From assembly GCF_020386615.1 (NCBI RefSeq), contig NZ_CP077769.1, positions 4,526,001 to 4,590,000 of the forward strand: a DNA stretch of 64,000 nt. The letters run 5' to 3'. A model generated the notes under the pieces. That model searched no databases. It worked only from the letters and a program-made list of their open reading frames with translations, and was not told the origin of the DNA. This DNA comes from Chitinophaga pendula. GTDB lineage: Bacteria > Bacteroidota > Bacteroidia > Chitinophagales > Chitinophagaceae. The position numbers and the translations under genes are program-made. This document shows, piece by piece, positions 8,680-17,427 of this stretch (its first letter is position 1; the number at the start of each line of letters is the position of its first letter).

Positions 8680-9495
8680 ATGAAAAAATTACTGGAAGAA
8701 CTAAAAAGTCGGCACCAATGGGCGGCTGCCAACACCTATCCATCTACGGAAACAGTCAATGGCTTTGTCAATAATCTCATCAACTGGCTATTCCCCGAAC
8801 ATACGGGCAAAGTCATCCCAGATGAAGAAGAACTGGCCCGTTACGCATTCACGCTGCAGATAGAACTGGAACAACTACTGCTCATCATGCAACAACAATT
8901 ACCGGCCCCTGCCGCCGAACTGGCAGCCCAATTTATGGAAGCAGTACCTGGCATCTATGAAGACCTCTCCAAAGATGCCGCCGCCATTTACCAGGGAGAC
9001 CCGGCCGCTACCTGCTTCTATGAAGTCATCAGGGCATACCCGGGATTCTATGCCATCGCATTCTATCGCATCGCGCATACCCTCCACCTCCTTAACATAC
9101 CACTGCTGCCCCGTATCATTACCGAACAGGCACATGCCCGCACCGGTATCGATATCCACCCCGCAGCTACCATCGCCCCCTATTTCTGCATCGACCATGG
9201 CACCGGTATCGTCATCGGCGAAACCACCCATATCGGACCACATGTGAAACTCTATCAGGGCGTTACCCTCGGCGCCCTTAGCATCGATAAAAATATGGCC
9301 AAAAGCAAACGTCATCCCACCATCGAAGAACATGTAGTCATCTATGCAGGCGCCACCATCCTCGGCGGAGATACCATCGTAGGCCACCATAGCGTGATCG
9401 GAGGTAATGTCTGGCTCATCAAAAGCACAGCCCCCTTCTCCCGGATCTACTACAAAGCCGATGGCAGCATGAACATCGTGGAAAATATGTACTGA
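8680..9495 (+). CDS. cysE: Serine O-acetyltransferase
   Basis: Makes O-acetylserine from serine and acetyl-CoA, the first step of cysteine synthesis. The 271-residue protein has an alpha-helical N-terminal region and a C-terminal left-handed beta helix with hexapeptide repeats. The family motif GDPAA (catalytic Asp about 107) and IDHGTGIVIGET (catalytic His about 173) are intact. The product is the substrate of CysM encoded eight bases downstream, so the two form an operon. It resembles the long EpsC-type serine acetyltransferases. Confidence 0.93.
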   Translation: MKKLLEELKSRHQWAAANTYPSTETVNGFVNNLINWLFPEHTGKVIPDEEELARYAFTLQIELEQLLLIMQQQLPAPAAELAAQFMEAVPGIYEDLSKDAAAIYQGDPAATCFYEVIRAYPGFYAIAFYRIAHTLHLLNIPLLPRIITEQAHARTGIDIHPAATIAPYFCIDHGTGIVIGETTHIGPHVKLYQGVTLGALSIDKNMAKSKRHPTIEEHVVIYAGATILGGDTIVGHHSVIGGNVWLIKSTAPFSRIYYKADGSMNIVENMY

Positions 9496-9503
9496 CAATA
9501 AAA

Positions 9504-10397
9504 ATGACTCATAATATGCACGCTATACTGGACCAGGTGGGAAACACACCCCTGGTAGCACTGACTAAGCTTAATCCCAATCCCGGTGTCACCATCTATG
9601 CCAAACTGGAAGGAAATAACCCGGGAGGAAGCGTAAAAGACCGCGCCGCCTACGGTATGATCAAAGGCGCCCTCGACAGAGGAGAATTGCAACCTGGTAC
9701 CAAACTCATCGAAGCCACCAGCGGCAATACCGGCATCGCCCTCGCTATGATCGCCAACCTCTTCGACGTACAGATCGAACTCGTCATGCCCGAAGATGCC
9801 ACCCGCGAACGCGTCCTCACCATGGAAGCCTTCGGCGCCAAAGTCATCCTTACCCCCAAAGAACAATCCATGGAAGGCGCCATCGACTACGCACATGCTC
9901 AAGTCGCCAAAGGGGGCTACCACATGCTCAATCAGTTCGCCAACCCGGACAACTACGGCATGCACTACCGTACCACCGGGCCCGAAATATGGAGAGACAC
10001 CCAACAGCAGATCACCCACTTCGTCAGCGCCATGGGCACCACTGGCACCATCATGGGCTGCTCCCGGTTCCTCAAAGAACAAAACCCGGACATCCAGATC
10101 GTAGGCTGCCAACCCACCGATGGCTCCAAAATACCCGGTATCCGCAAATGGCCCGAAGATTACCTGCCCAAAATATTCGACCGCAATCGCGTAGACCGTA
10201 TCATGGATATCGCAGAAGAAGAAGCCCGCCAGACAACCCGCCGCCTCGCCCGCGAAGAAGCCATCTTCTGCGGCATGAGCAGCGGCGGTGCCGTATCCGC
10301 CGCCCTCCGCCTCGCGCAGGAACTAGATAAAGGCACCATCGTCTGCATCATCTGCGACCGGGGCGACAGATACCTCTCCAGCGACCTCTTCGGCTGA
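9504..10397 (+). CDS. cysM: Cysteine synthase B
   Basis: Pyridoxal-phosphate enzyme that converts O-acetylserine and sulfide (or thiosulfate) to cysteine. The 297-residue protein has the PLP lysine K45 in NPGGSVKDRAAY, the phosphate/substrate loop EATSGNTGIALAM, and the PLP phosphate-binding stretch GTTGTIMG. The C-terminal segment CIICDRGDRYLSSDLF is typical of CysM. The ATG lies eight bases after the cysE stop. A bidirectional terminator follows. Confidence 0.95.
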   Translation: MTHNMHAILDQVGNTPLVALTKLNPNPGVTIYAKLEGNNPGGSVKDRAAYGMIKGALDRGELQPGTKLIEATSGNTGIALAMIANLFDVQIELVMPEDATRERVLTMEAFGAKVILTPKEQSMEGAIDYAHAQVAKGGYHMLNQFANPDNYGMHYRTTGPEIWRDTQQQITHFVSAMGTTGTIMGCSRFLKEQNPDIQIVGCQPTDGSKIPGIRKWPEDYLPKIFDRNRVDRIMDIAEEEARQTTRRLAREEAIFCGMSSGGAVSAALRLAQELDKGTIVCIICDRGDRYLSSDLFG

Positions 10398-10423
10398 AGT
10401 ATACCCTCCCAGCCTAACATAAA

Positions 10424-10455
10424 AATCCCCGTCCTGCCAACGCAAGACGGGGATT
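10424..10455. terminator. Bidirectional terminator between cysM and pdhB
   Basis: A 10-bp perfect stem (AATCCCCGTC / GACGGGGATT) with a 12-base loop, flanked by A-rich sequence on one side and T-rich on the other, between convergent genes. Confidence 0.85.
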
Positions 10456-10484
10456 CTCTTATAAAGTAAAGGAATAGATACCTG

Positions 10485-11468
10485 CTATTTCTTCATATAC
10501 ATCACTTCCTTCACCAGCTTCACCGTACGCTCTACATCAGGCAGGTACAGTTTCACCAGGTTAGGCGCATAGTGCATAGGCGCATCCGCAGCAGTGATAC
10601 GACGGATCGGAGCATCCAGGTAGTCAAATCCTTCCTTCTGGATACGATATGTGATCTCGGAAGAAACACTGGAGAAAGGCCACTGCTCCTCGACGATCAC
10701 CAGCCGGTTCGTCTTCTTAACAGACTCCAGGATCGTAAACCAGTCCAAAGGACGGATCGTACGCAGGTCAATCACCTCCGCTTCAATACCTTCCTTAGCC
10801 AGCTCCTCAGCAGCACCCAAAGCCACTTTCATCATCTTGTTGAAGGATACGATGGTCACATCCTTACCGGCACGCTTAATATCCGCCTTGCCGATCGGAA
10901 TGATATACTCTTCCTCAGGTACCTCACCCATGTCACCATACATCACCTCGCTCTCCATGAAAACAACCGGGTCGTCATCACGGATCGCAGCCTTCAACAG
11001 CCCCTTCGCATCATATGGATTAGATACCGACACCACTTTCAGACCAGGTATATTCGCATAATAACTTTCAAATGCAGTAGAGTGCTGAGCCCCCAGCTGA
11101 CCCGCACTGCCGTTAGGCCCACGGAACACAATAGGACATCCCACCTGACCGCCGCTCATCGCCAGCATCTTCGAGGCAGTATTCAATATCTGGTCCAAAG
11201 CCAGCACCGCAAAGTTCCAGGTCATGAACTCCACTACGGGACGCAACCCGTTTTGCGCAGCACCTACGCCAATCGCAGCAAAACCCAGCTCGGCAATCGG
11301 GGTATCTATCACCCGCTTAGCACCAAACTCGTCCAGCATACCCTGGCTTACTTTATAGGCGCCATTATATTCGGCTACTTCCTCCCCCATAAGGAATACC
11401 CGCTCATCGCGGCGCATCTCTTCCTGGAGGGCTTCTCTTAAGGCTTGTCTGAAAGCTATCTGACGCAT
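10485..11468 (-). CDS. pdhB: Pyruvate dehydrogenase E1 beta subunit
   Basis: Beta chain of the thiamine-diphosphate E1 component of the pyruvate dehydrogenase complex, which turns pyruvate into acetyl-CoA. The 327-residue protein begins [18 protein letters not shown] and has the ThDP-contact Glu (about E60) in [10 protein letters not shown], the transketolase pyrimidine-binding domain to about 180, and a C-terminal transketolase domain ending with [15 protein letters not shown]. The alpha subunit and E2 are not adjacent, which is common in Bacteroidota. A full Bacteroidota promoter lies 54 bases upstream. Confidence 0.93.
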   Translation of the reverse strand: MRQIAFRQALREALQEEMRRDERVFLMGEEVAEYNGAYKVSQGMLDEFGAKRVIDTPIAELGFAAIGVGAAQNGLRPVVEFMTWNFAVLALDQILNTASKMLAMSGGQVGCPIVFRGPNGSAGQLGAQHSTAFESYYANIPGLKVVSVSNPYDAKGLLKAAIRDDDPVVFMESEVMYGDMGEVPEEEYIIPIGKADIKRAGKDVTIVSFNKMMKVALGAAEELAKEGIEAEVIDLRTIRPLDWFTILESVKKTNRLVIVEEQWPFSSVSSEITYRIQKEGFDYLDAPIRRITAADAPMHYAPNLVKLYLPDVERTVKLVKEVMYMKK

Positions 11469-11521
11469 GCTATTCGTAATAAAGTTTGAAATTTAATCCA
11501 CCTCATTTTTCAAAGGCAGGG

Positions 11522-11553
11522 CAAAAATATCGTTTGTTGGCGAAAAAAGCAAA
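11522..11553 (-). promoter_or_regulatory. Bacteroidota-type promoter of pdhB
   Basis: Read on the - strand: TTTG (11553-11550), 20 bases, then TATTTTTG (11529-11522). This is a full match to the TTTG-N19/21-TAnnTTTG promoter of Bacteroidota. The -7 box ends 54 bases before the pdhB start, giving pdhB its own transcript, separate from the large gene upstream. Confidence 0.65.
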
Positions 11554-11612
11554 GCGTTCCCCAAAGAATCCCAACACCTGGCCACACCGCGCCCTCCGAA
11601 CATCCGGATAGC

Positions 11613-14600
11613 TCATTCACCCGAACTTTGATCATCTGCCTCCCCTTCATTCGCAATTACAGCCTCCTCCCGTACCGTAAGCACTTCCAGCAGCGATTGT
11701 TGATCACCAGCGACAATGACACGGATAATATGCCCCTCGTAGCTCACAGTACCCCGCTCCGGACCACTTCCTATCGCCGCAATGATAGCCTGCTGATCAG
11801 CGACCGAGCTGCAGACAATAGCCAACACATTGCCCGCCAACGGTATTTGTGCCCAAAAGGTCTGCTCATTGTTCTCCAGACCCGTCAAGGACGAGGCCCC
11901 GACCGTATCATTAAACGCACGGTTCCTCATCCCTTCCGACTGCTGCTCCCAGTAATCAAAGCTATCCTTGTCTTTATGTGCCCTTAACCCCTCTCCCCCA
12001 GGCAGATTTCCCTTGAGGTCCGTAGAACTATGCCGCCAGACAAGCTCCTTCGTAACCAGCAGAGAAGGAGATAACACGATCTGTGTCTTACTTCCGCTAC
12101 TGCCTACTCCCGTCCCCGTTGCCGGCCACTTCCTATGACCTTTACCAACAGCTCTGGTATATACAGCCAGACCTCCGCCTCCCAGTTTATCCGCCGTCCG
12201 ACTGTATTTCCCAAAAGGCCCCTCCCTCATATAGGCACTGGAAAGATACCCTCGCTTAAAAGTACTACCTACATGCTGGGTTGAAATACCGTGTACCAAA
12301 GCCAATGTTTGCTCAACATCGACCGGTATCGTCTTCCCGGATCTGTCTTCTCTGAAATCCGGCGCACGCCCTTGATTATACATCCCGTCCTTCGCCTGGG
12401 TACCAGGCGTACGCTTCCCTTCCGCATCCCTCGGGAAAAAGTTGATCACCCGCTTTTTCTGAGAGCCTGCCGATTCCTTTACAGGAACTCCGGGTTTACG
12501 CCGGCCGGAAGTAGCCCCTAGCACACCGCCCGATGAACGTGGCTTAATCGTAGGCGCAGATATCACCTTTACCTTCGTCTCCACAGAAGAAGAGCGGGGC
12601 TGGCCACCGCCGGCCACCGGCTTTTTAACGGGCGATACCCTAATCCTGCTACCACTTTCTCCAGTACCCCACCCGGAAAAAATACCCATAATCTCAGCAG
12701 CCTTTTCCGGTGGCACCGTTTGCAGAAATACCTCAAATGCCTTACCGATCGCTCCTTCCTTCTCCCGCACAGCCCTGATACCATGAAACTCAAAATAGGT
12801 GGCCAGCTGTTCAGGACGGGTAGCTCCGCCGGGTATTTTTGCCCCCACAGTATTACCACCGGTATGTAAGATGAGGTCAATGACCGCATCAGCATGCGCA
12901 CCGTCCTGCTTCGCATCCAGCGCCCCTACATTAACGAGCACATTCCTGCTGGGAGCATACTTCTTCTTCATCGGGTCATACGTACGCACATACTCATACG
13001 AATCCGCTCCGGCAATAATAGCAGCCCCTTGTTCTTCCGCAGACAGGTCCTCCCACGTCCGCTGCCGGGGCTTGATACCAGCGACCTTGCCTTTCAGTTG
13101 CAAACAATCCCTGGCCCATAAATAAGCCTCCCTTTCCGCCGGAGATATTAATTCACACAAAGGATCTAGCTGTTGCGTAAACAGCTGCGCATGTTTTGCT
13201 TCATCCATTTTATCGTCCTCCGCTTCATTGGCGGCATCATGCCAGAGCGCAGCCATCGATAATGCTTTTATATGCAGATCATCCTGGGCAAATTTGATGG
13301 CGTGTTGTTCCGATATTTTATGCAACAAACTCAATACACTCGCCGCCACACGGATACCATGCCCAAGGCCATGCACATGCCTCGCCCTAAGCTTTTCACT
13401 GGTAGGTGCCTGGTGCATCGACCTTTTGAATGGCGTGTGATATCGCTGTTGCGCAGCCGTATACAAATGAGGTTGCAATTTATCAGATGGTACCTCCGTC
13501 GTACGTACCTCCCCACTGGAAGAGCCACTGACACGGGGCCCGAGCCGCTCAAAGTGGGTACCGCTGGAATAGATCGGAATGGGTGTCCGCTGTTCCCCTT
13601 CATTCACAGGAGCCGTCTCCTGAATACGGCCTAACACATTTTCAAAAAGCTGGACACTCTTTCCTCGTTGTATCGCAAGCGCCTGTAGTTCCTCAGCAGA
13701 AAGCCAGTAATGCTGGTGCCGGAGTAACGCCATATACGCTGCCTGTACACCAGGATCAGCCATAGCCCGCTGCACAAACATCCGGTTATCCGTTTTCCCC
13801 GTTATATATGGCCTCAACAACGCTTGTATATTACCAGTCTTGTCTTCCAATTCTGATGGGAACAATCTCGCGTCGATATCTTTGACAGTATCATCAGCAT
13901 TGATAACCGTGCTTACTTTAAGTGCCGCCAATATCTCAGCTCCGCTCCTGCCATCCATGATCTGATCAAAAGTACTTGCCTGCACTTTTCGAACGATCCC
14001 TTCCTCAAAATGGCCGATATTAACAACACGTATAGCTTCTCGCAGGTTGTTTTCCAGCTGCGCCAGGCTCAGCCCCTGCTGAGCCGCCTTCACGTCCTTC
14101 CCTTCTTTCCCTTTACCTTTTACATCCCCTTGCGCCACCGCTGGCGACACAGCAGTGATAGCTCCTTGTCGCTCCTTTACATCCCCTTGCGCCACATCCG
14201 TAATAGCTCCTTGTTGATAGTCCTGCAATAACTTAGTCGAATAGGTACCGATCGTATTCTCGTGTGCATAGGCCATTTTCTCCATGGCTCCTCCCACCAA
14301 TTGCCCTTGCTCATACTCATCCGCAAGAAGCCCCCTGACCTCCTGGGCATTTACACATTCCAGCTCGCCGTCCTGGTTTTCCTGCCCCAGCAACGCATGA
14401 ATGCTACAGTTCCCATCTCCCACCGTCGGTATCCGCGTAAAACCCAACTCCGCCAATTGGGTACCGATGCTGCCGCTTTGCACAGGCGGTACAGTACCCG
14501 CCGCCGCTTTCGTAATACCTGGTTGCTGCGGACGACTGAATATGCGAACATTTTTAGATGAAAGGGGGGCAGGTCTGCTGACAGGCTTTTTCGCGCCTGA

Positions 14601-15122
14601 CCCGGATATTACGGTTGGTTTCCCCAACGTATCCGGTGAAAGAGGCTGCTTACCGCTAAGGGCCACCTTCATGCCCGCCAGTTTCCCGAGTAGTATCTTG
14701 CCCCTCGCAGTCCGGTCTTTCTCCAATACACCAGTCATCTCATTTATTTCGCTCAACAATTCCTCCGCTGATCCTTGCCTCTTATCCACCTTTTCCTTAA
14801 GGACCTTGAACGCTTCTTCCTGACCCAGCGTTACACGCTGCACTACCGGTTGGGAACTTCCCTCCGGCTGTAGTTTTCTGGATGGTCCTTCTTGTATACG
14901 ATTGTCTGCCAGCACCTGAAAAGCACTTGCCTGCTTCACCTGCACACTTTGGTTTGCCATTAACTGATAAGAATGCGCCTGGCCCACTTGCACACTTTTA
15001 TCCGCCAGTAGCTGAAAGGACGCCGGTTGGCCGATACTGACACCTGATGCCTGCCTTTTACGGGTGTTGGCCATCGCCACAGCGATATGGTCTTTCGTAG
15101 AACGATCAGCAGCTGTTTTCAT
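11613..15122 (-). CDS. Large multidomain protein: OTU, HD, ART-like
   Basis: A 1169-residue protein without signal peptide or membrane segment. Visible parts in order: (1) three 16-residue repeats at 36-83 (FQLLADKSVQV, YQLMANQSVQV, FQVLADNRIQ), then PVVQRV, which recall the N-termini of DUF4157-type toxin and injection-system cargo proteins; (2) an OTU-like cysteine protease, with VGDGNCSIHALLG (D236, C239), a late strand LAIQRGKSVQLFE and the terminal GTHFERL (H523), the C-H distance being stretched by a repeat-containing insertion; (3) an HD-type domain, RHVHGLGHGIRVA (582-593), LWHDAANE (H628, D629) and ADSYEYVR (D707); (4) low-complexity basic linkers 815-930; (5) a C-terminal region with LVHGIST (H944), LAVYTR (Y988) and NNEQTFWAQIPL (E1083 or E1086), compatible with an ADP-ribosyltransferase H-Y-E set. 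Part 2 is well supported, 3 good, 5 tentative. No neighbour looks like an immunity protein. Confidence 0.75.
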   Translation of the reverse strand: MKTAADRSTKDHIAVAMANTRKRQASGVSIGQPASFQLLADKSVQVGQAHSYQLMANQSVQVKQASAFQVLADNRIQEGPSRKLQPEGSSQPVVQRVTLGQEEAFKVLKEKVDKRQGSAEELLSEINEMTGVLEKDRTARGKILLGKLAGMKVALSGKQPLSPDTLGKPTVISGSGAKKPVSRPAPLSSKNVRIFSRPQQPGITKAAAGTVPPVQSGSIGTQLAELGFTRIPTVGDGNCSIHALLGQENQDGELECVNAQEVRGLLADEYEQGQLVGGAMEKMAYAHENTIGTYSTKLLQDYQQGAITDVAQGDVKERQGAITAVSPAVAQGDVKGKGKEGKDVKAAQQGLSLAQLENNLREAIRVVNIGHFEEGIVRKVQASTFDQIMDGRSGAEILAALKVSTVINADDTVKDIDARLFPSELEDKTGNIQALLRPYITGKTDNRMFVQRAMADPGVQAAYMALLRHQHYWLSAEELQALAIQRGKSVQLFENVLGRIQETAPVNEGEQRTPIPIYSSGTHFERLGPRVSGSSSGEVRTTEVPSDKLQPHLYTAAQQRYHTPFKRSMHQAPTSEKLRARHVHGLGHGIRVAASVLSLLHKISEQHAIKFAQDDLHIKALSMAALWHDAANEAEDDKMDEAKHAQLFTQQLDPLCELISPAEREAYLWARDCLQLKGKVAGIKPRQRTWEDLSAEEQGAAIIAGADSYEYVRTYDPMKKKYAPSRNVLVNVGALDAKQDGAHADAVIDLILHTGGNTVGAKIPGGATRPEQLATYFEFHGIRAVREKEGAIGKAFEVFLQTVPPEKAAEIMGIFSGWGTGESGSRIRVSPVKKPVAGGGQPRSSSVETKVKVISAPTIKPRSSGGVLGATSGRRKPGVPVKESAGSQKKRVINFFPRDAEGKRTPGTQAKDGMYNQGRAPDFREDRSGKTIPVDVEQTLALVHGISTQHVGSTFKRGYLSSAYMREGPFGKYSRTADKLGGGGLAVYTRAVGKGHRKWPATGTGVGSSGSKTQIVLSPSLLVTKELVWRHSSTDLKGNLPGGEGLRAHKDKDSFDYWEQQSEGMRNRAFNDTVGASSLTGLENNEQTFWAQIPLAGNVLAIVCSSVADQQAIIAAIGSGPERGTVSYEGHIIRVIVAGDQQSLLEVLTVREEAVIANEGEADDQSSGE
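14119..14214 (-). repeat. Internal direct duplication in the OTU insertion
   Basis: A 20-base segment beginning TTTACATCCC occurs exactly at 14119-14138 and again at 14176-14195. ATAGCTCCTTGT recurs at 14158-14169 and 14203-14214. The protein shows the duplicated text GAIT, VAQGDVK at about residues 305-335. It enlarges the loop between the OTU Cys and His. Confidence 0.75.
14874..15017 (-). repeat. Three tandem 48-bp (16-residue) repeats
   Basis: Residues 36-51, 52-67 and 68-83 of the large protein align with a strict period of 16: aromatic-Q-(L/V)-(L/M)-A-(D/N)-x-x-(V/I)-Q. The third copy is degenerate after NRIQ. This is likely a sorting or loading segment, not part of an enzyme. Confidence 0.75.
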
Positions 15123-15318
15123 AGTACATCCTGGGGTTTACCGGGATAAGGGTTGTTATATCGAATGTACTAAAAATAACCGGTGCTGGCCACGTACCTG
15201 CCACCATTACTAAGAACAGTCCCCATAAGTGTACCTGATAATCACGAAAATTTAAACCTATTAAATATTATCTAAATAATACATATCTTAGCATTCCCTA
15301 TACCTAACAGCCTATCCT

Positions 15319-15963
15319 ATGACAACAGTCGTAATACTCACCCTTTGCTTCCTCACAGCACTCTCCTGTAAGATCAAAAAGGTCAAAGCTCCCTTTATCA
15401 CCGCCATCACCTGGTACATCCACCTGCTTTTCCTGTTCGCCGTCATCTGCTGTGCCCTGCTGTGGCTGGGGGAATACAGCTTCAAAGGCGCTTTCACCAA
15501 TCGTATCATCCTGTCCCTATACGCCGGTTCCGGTATGATCGTATATGGCCTCTCCCCTAAAGAAATATCTGGTAAAAAAGTATACCTCGCAGCCTTCTTC
15601 GCCTTCCCCTTCCTCCTGCTCATCGGCCTCCTCCTCCCATTCACACGCATATTTACCATCATGCTGTCTGTATACTTACTAGCCGATGGCAATGTCAAAC
15701 GGTACCCGGTCGACAACCAGGTCTGTCTCCAAACGTATACTGTCCCCATCGTATCCCGATACCCGGCCTTCAGCATCATAGAACATAAATACTGGCTCTT
15801 CGAAAAAACTACGCATGACGTCATCTCCCGGCAGATCAACCCACACGATATCCGCCTGCAAAAACTCAATACCGATAGCATCCACATCACCCTCAGCGAT
15901 AATACCCGCTACGATACCATTATCTCACTCAAAGCGCCACAACCTGGTTACGAACGCCAGTAA
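15319..15963 (+). CDS. Hypothetical membrane protein
   Basis: A 214-residue protein I do not recognise. It has about four hydrophobic segments in the first 125 residues (near 3-16, 28-50, 63-76 and 88-120) and a polar C-terminal half (125-214) with several Tyr/Asp/Thr-rich strands such as DSIHITLSDNTRYDTIISL. The N-terminal segment ends in TALSCK, which could be read as a lipobox, but the following membrane segments make an integral membrane protein more likely. It lies divergent from the large OTU-type gene with 196 bases between them. A role as partner or immunity protein to that gene is conceivable but has no direct support. Confidence 0.65.
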   Translation: MTTVVILTLCFLTALSCKIKKVKAPFITAITWYIHLLFLFAVICCALLWLGEYSFKGAFTNRIILSLYAGSGMIVYGLSPKEISGKKVYLAAFFAFPFLLLIGLLLPFTRIFTIMLSVYLLADGNVKRYPVDNQVCLQTYTVPIVSRYPAFSIIEHKYWLFEKTTHDVISRQINPHDIRLQKLNTDSIHITLSDNTRYDTIISLKAPQPGYERQ

Positions 15964-15969
15964 AAAAAA

Positions 15970-15997
15970 CAGGTGGAGCGCAATTGCACCCCACCTG
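15970..15997 (+). terminator. Terminator between membrane protein and thiolase
   Basis: Stem CAGGTGG / CCACCTG with an inner GTGC-type pairing, between convergent genes. A T5 run follows after a few bases on the + strand, and A8 precedes it, so it can act on both strands. Confidence 0.7.
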
Positions 15998-16022
15998 CCA
16001 CAATTTTTATCTCTCAGGAATA

Positions 16023-17198
16023 CTATTGTACGCGTTCTATCACGATCGCACTGGCGCCACCACCACCGTTACAGATACCAGCCACGCCATAACGGCCGCC
16101 GCGCTGTTTCAGTATAGAGGTCAGCGTTACTACGATACGGGCGCCGCTACAGCCGATGGGATGCCCCATAGACACTGCACCACCCCATACATTCACACAC
16201 TCAGCAGGCAAATTCAGGTCGCGCTGGTTAGCCAGCGGCACACAGGAAAATGCCTCGTTGATCTCCGCATAATCTATTTCTGACAAAGGCAGATTAGCTT
16301 TCTCCAGCGCCTTGTTGATTGCCTTCACCGGCGTAGTGGTAAACCATTCAGGCGCCTGCGAAGCATCAGCAAAACCTAAAATACGTGCCAGCGGCTTCAA
16401 CCCCAGCTCTTTCAGCTTCTCACCACTTACCAGCACCACCGCAGCAGCACCGTCATTAATGTTAGACGCATTCGCCGCAGTAATAGTGCCGTCCTTCTGG
16501 AATGTCGGCTTCAACGTAGGTATCTTGTCGAAATTTACTTTCTTATAATCTTCATCTTCCGTCACAGTCACCGGTTGTTTACCGGGAACAGTCACCGGTA
16601 CAATCTCCTCCTGGAAGTAACCTGCTTCATAAGCAGCCGCAGCACGTTTATAACTGCTGATCGCATACGCATCCTGGTCTTCCCGGCTGAATTTGTATTC
16701 ACTGGCACAAAGCTCTGCCGCATTGCCCATATGGTAGTCTTTATAAGGGTCCCACAGGCCGTCCCGGATGATACCGTCCGTTATCGCGCCGTGTCCCAGG
16801 CGGTAACCGTTACGGGCCTTATCCAGGTAATAAGGAATGTTACTCATACTCTCCATACCACCCGCTACCACAATGTCATTATCACCCAGCAGAATGCTTT
16901 GCGCTCCCAGCATAATCGCCTTCATACCAGATGCACATACTTTATTCACAGTAGTACAAGGTACATTCACCGGCAACCCCGCATGTATACTCACCTGGTT
17001 GGCAGGTGCCTGTCCCAGGTTAGCACTGATCACATTCCCCATATATACTTCATTCACCTGTTCCGCTTTTACCCCGGAACGCTCCAGCGCCGCCTGTACC
17101 GCGATCACACCCAGCTGTACCGCCGTCAACGAACTCAATGCCCCGTTGAATGAACCGATAGGAGTACGTGCAACCGATACGATAAATACTTCTTTCAT
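16023..17198 (-). CDS. Acetyl-CoA C-acetyltransferase (thiolase)
   Basis: Condenses two acetyl-CoA to acetoacetyl-CoA, or runs in the degradative direction. The 391-residue length is typical. The nucleophile C88 is in TVNKVCASGMKA, followed by GGMESMSNIPYY, NEAFS, the GHPIGCSGAR motif (H346, C350) and the catalytic C376 in GICNGGGGAS. All active-site residues are present. No fatty-acid oxidation genes are adjacent, so direction in vivo is open. A TTG-N19-TATATTTG promoter lies upstream. Confidence 0.94.
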   Translation of the reverse strand: MKEVFIVSVARTPIGSFNGALSSLTAVQLGVIAVQAALERSGVKAEQVNEVYMGNVISANLGQAPANQVSIHAGLPVNVPCTTVNKVCASGMKAIMLGAQSILLGDNDIVVAGGMESMSNIPYYLDKARNGYRLGHGAITDGIIRDGLWDPYKDYHMGNAAELCASEYKFSREDQDAYAISSYKRAAAAYEAGYFQEEIVPVTVPGKQPVTVTEDEDYKKVNFDKIPTLKPTFQKDGTITAANASNINDGAAAVVLVSGEKLKELGLKPLARILGFADASQAPEWFTTTPVKAINKALEKANLPLSEIDYAEINEAFSCVPLANQRDLNLPAECVNVWGGAVSMGHPIGCSGARIVVTLTSILKQRGGRYGVAGICNGGGGASAIVIERVQ

Positions 17199-17294
17199 TG
17201 CTAATTAAGATTGAATTGGTTTAATTTTTTGGGTTCCCGCCTCCCTCATCATCCGTCCGGACATTTTTTACCAAACGCTGCTAAAGAAGGCTTC

Positions 17295-17324
17295 CAAATA
17301 TAGGGAAATTGAAGGGTATACCAA
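17295..17324 (-). promoter_or_regulatory. Bacteroidota-type promoter of the thiolase gene
   Basis: On the - strand: TTG (17324-17322), 19 bases, TATATTTG (17302-17295). Spacing and both boxes fit the Bacteroidota consensus. The leader would be about 90 bases. Confidence 0.5.
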
Positions 17325-17427
17325 TAACGCCGTCCCCGCTCACCGGAAACCAGCCCCAACGCTACATCATTAATTAACTTCTTTATCACAGTTATCCCCA
17401 TAGCCTCCATCGCAGATCACTTCCCCC

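Noticed and set aside
11613..15122. DUF4157 metallopeptidase-like domain in the large protein
   Set aside because: The N-terminal style fits, but the HE..H motif and the surrounding DUF4157 core are absent.
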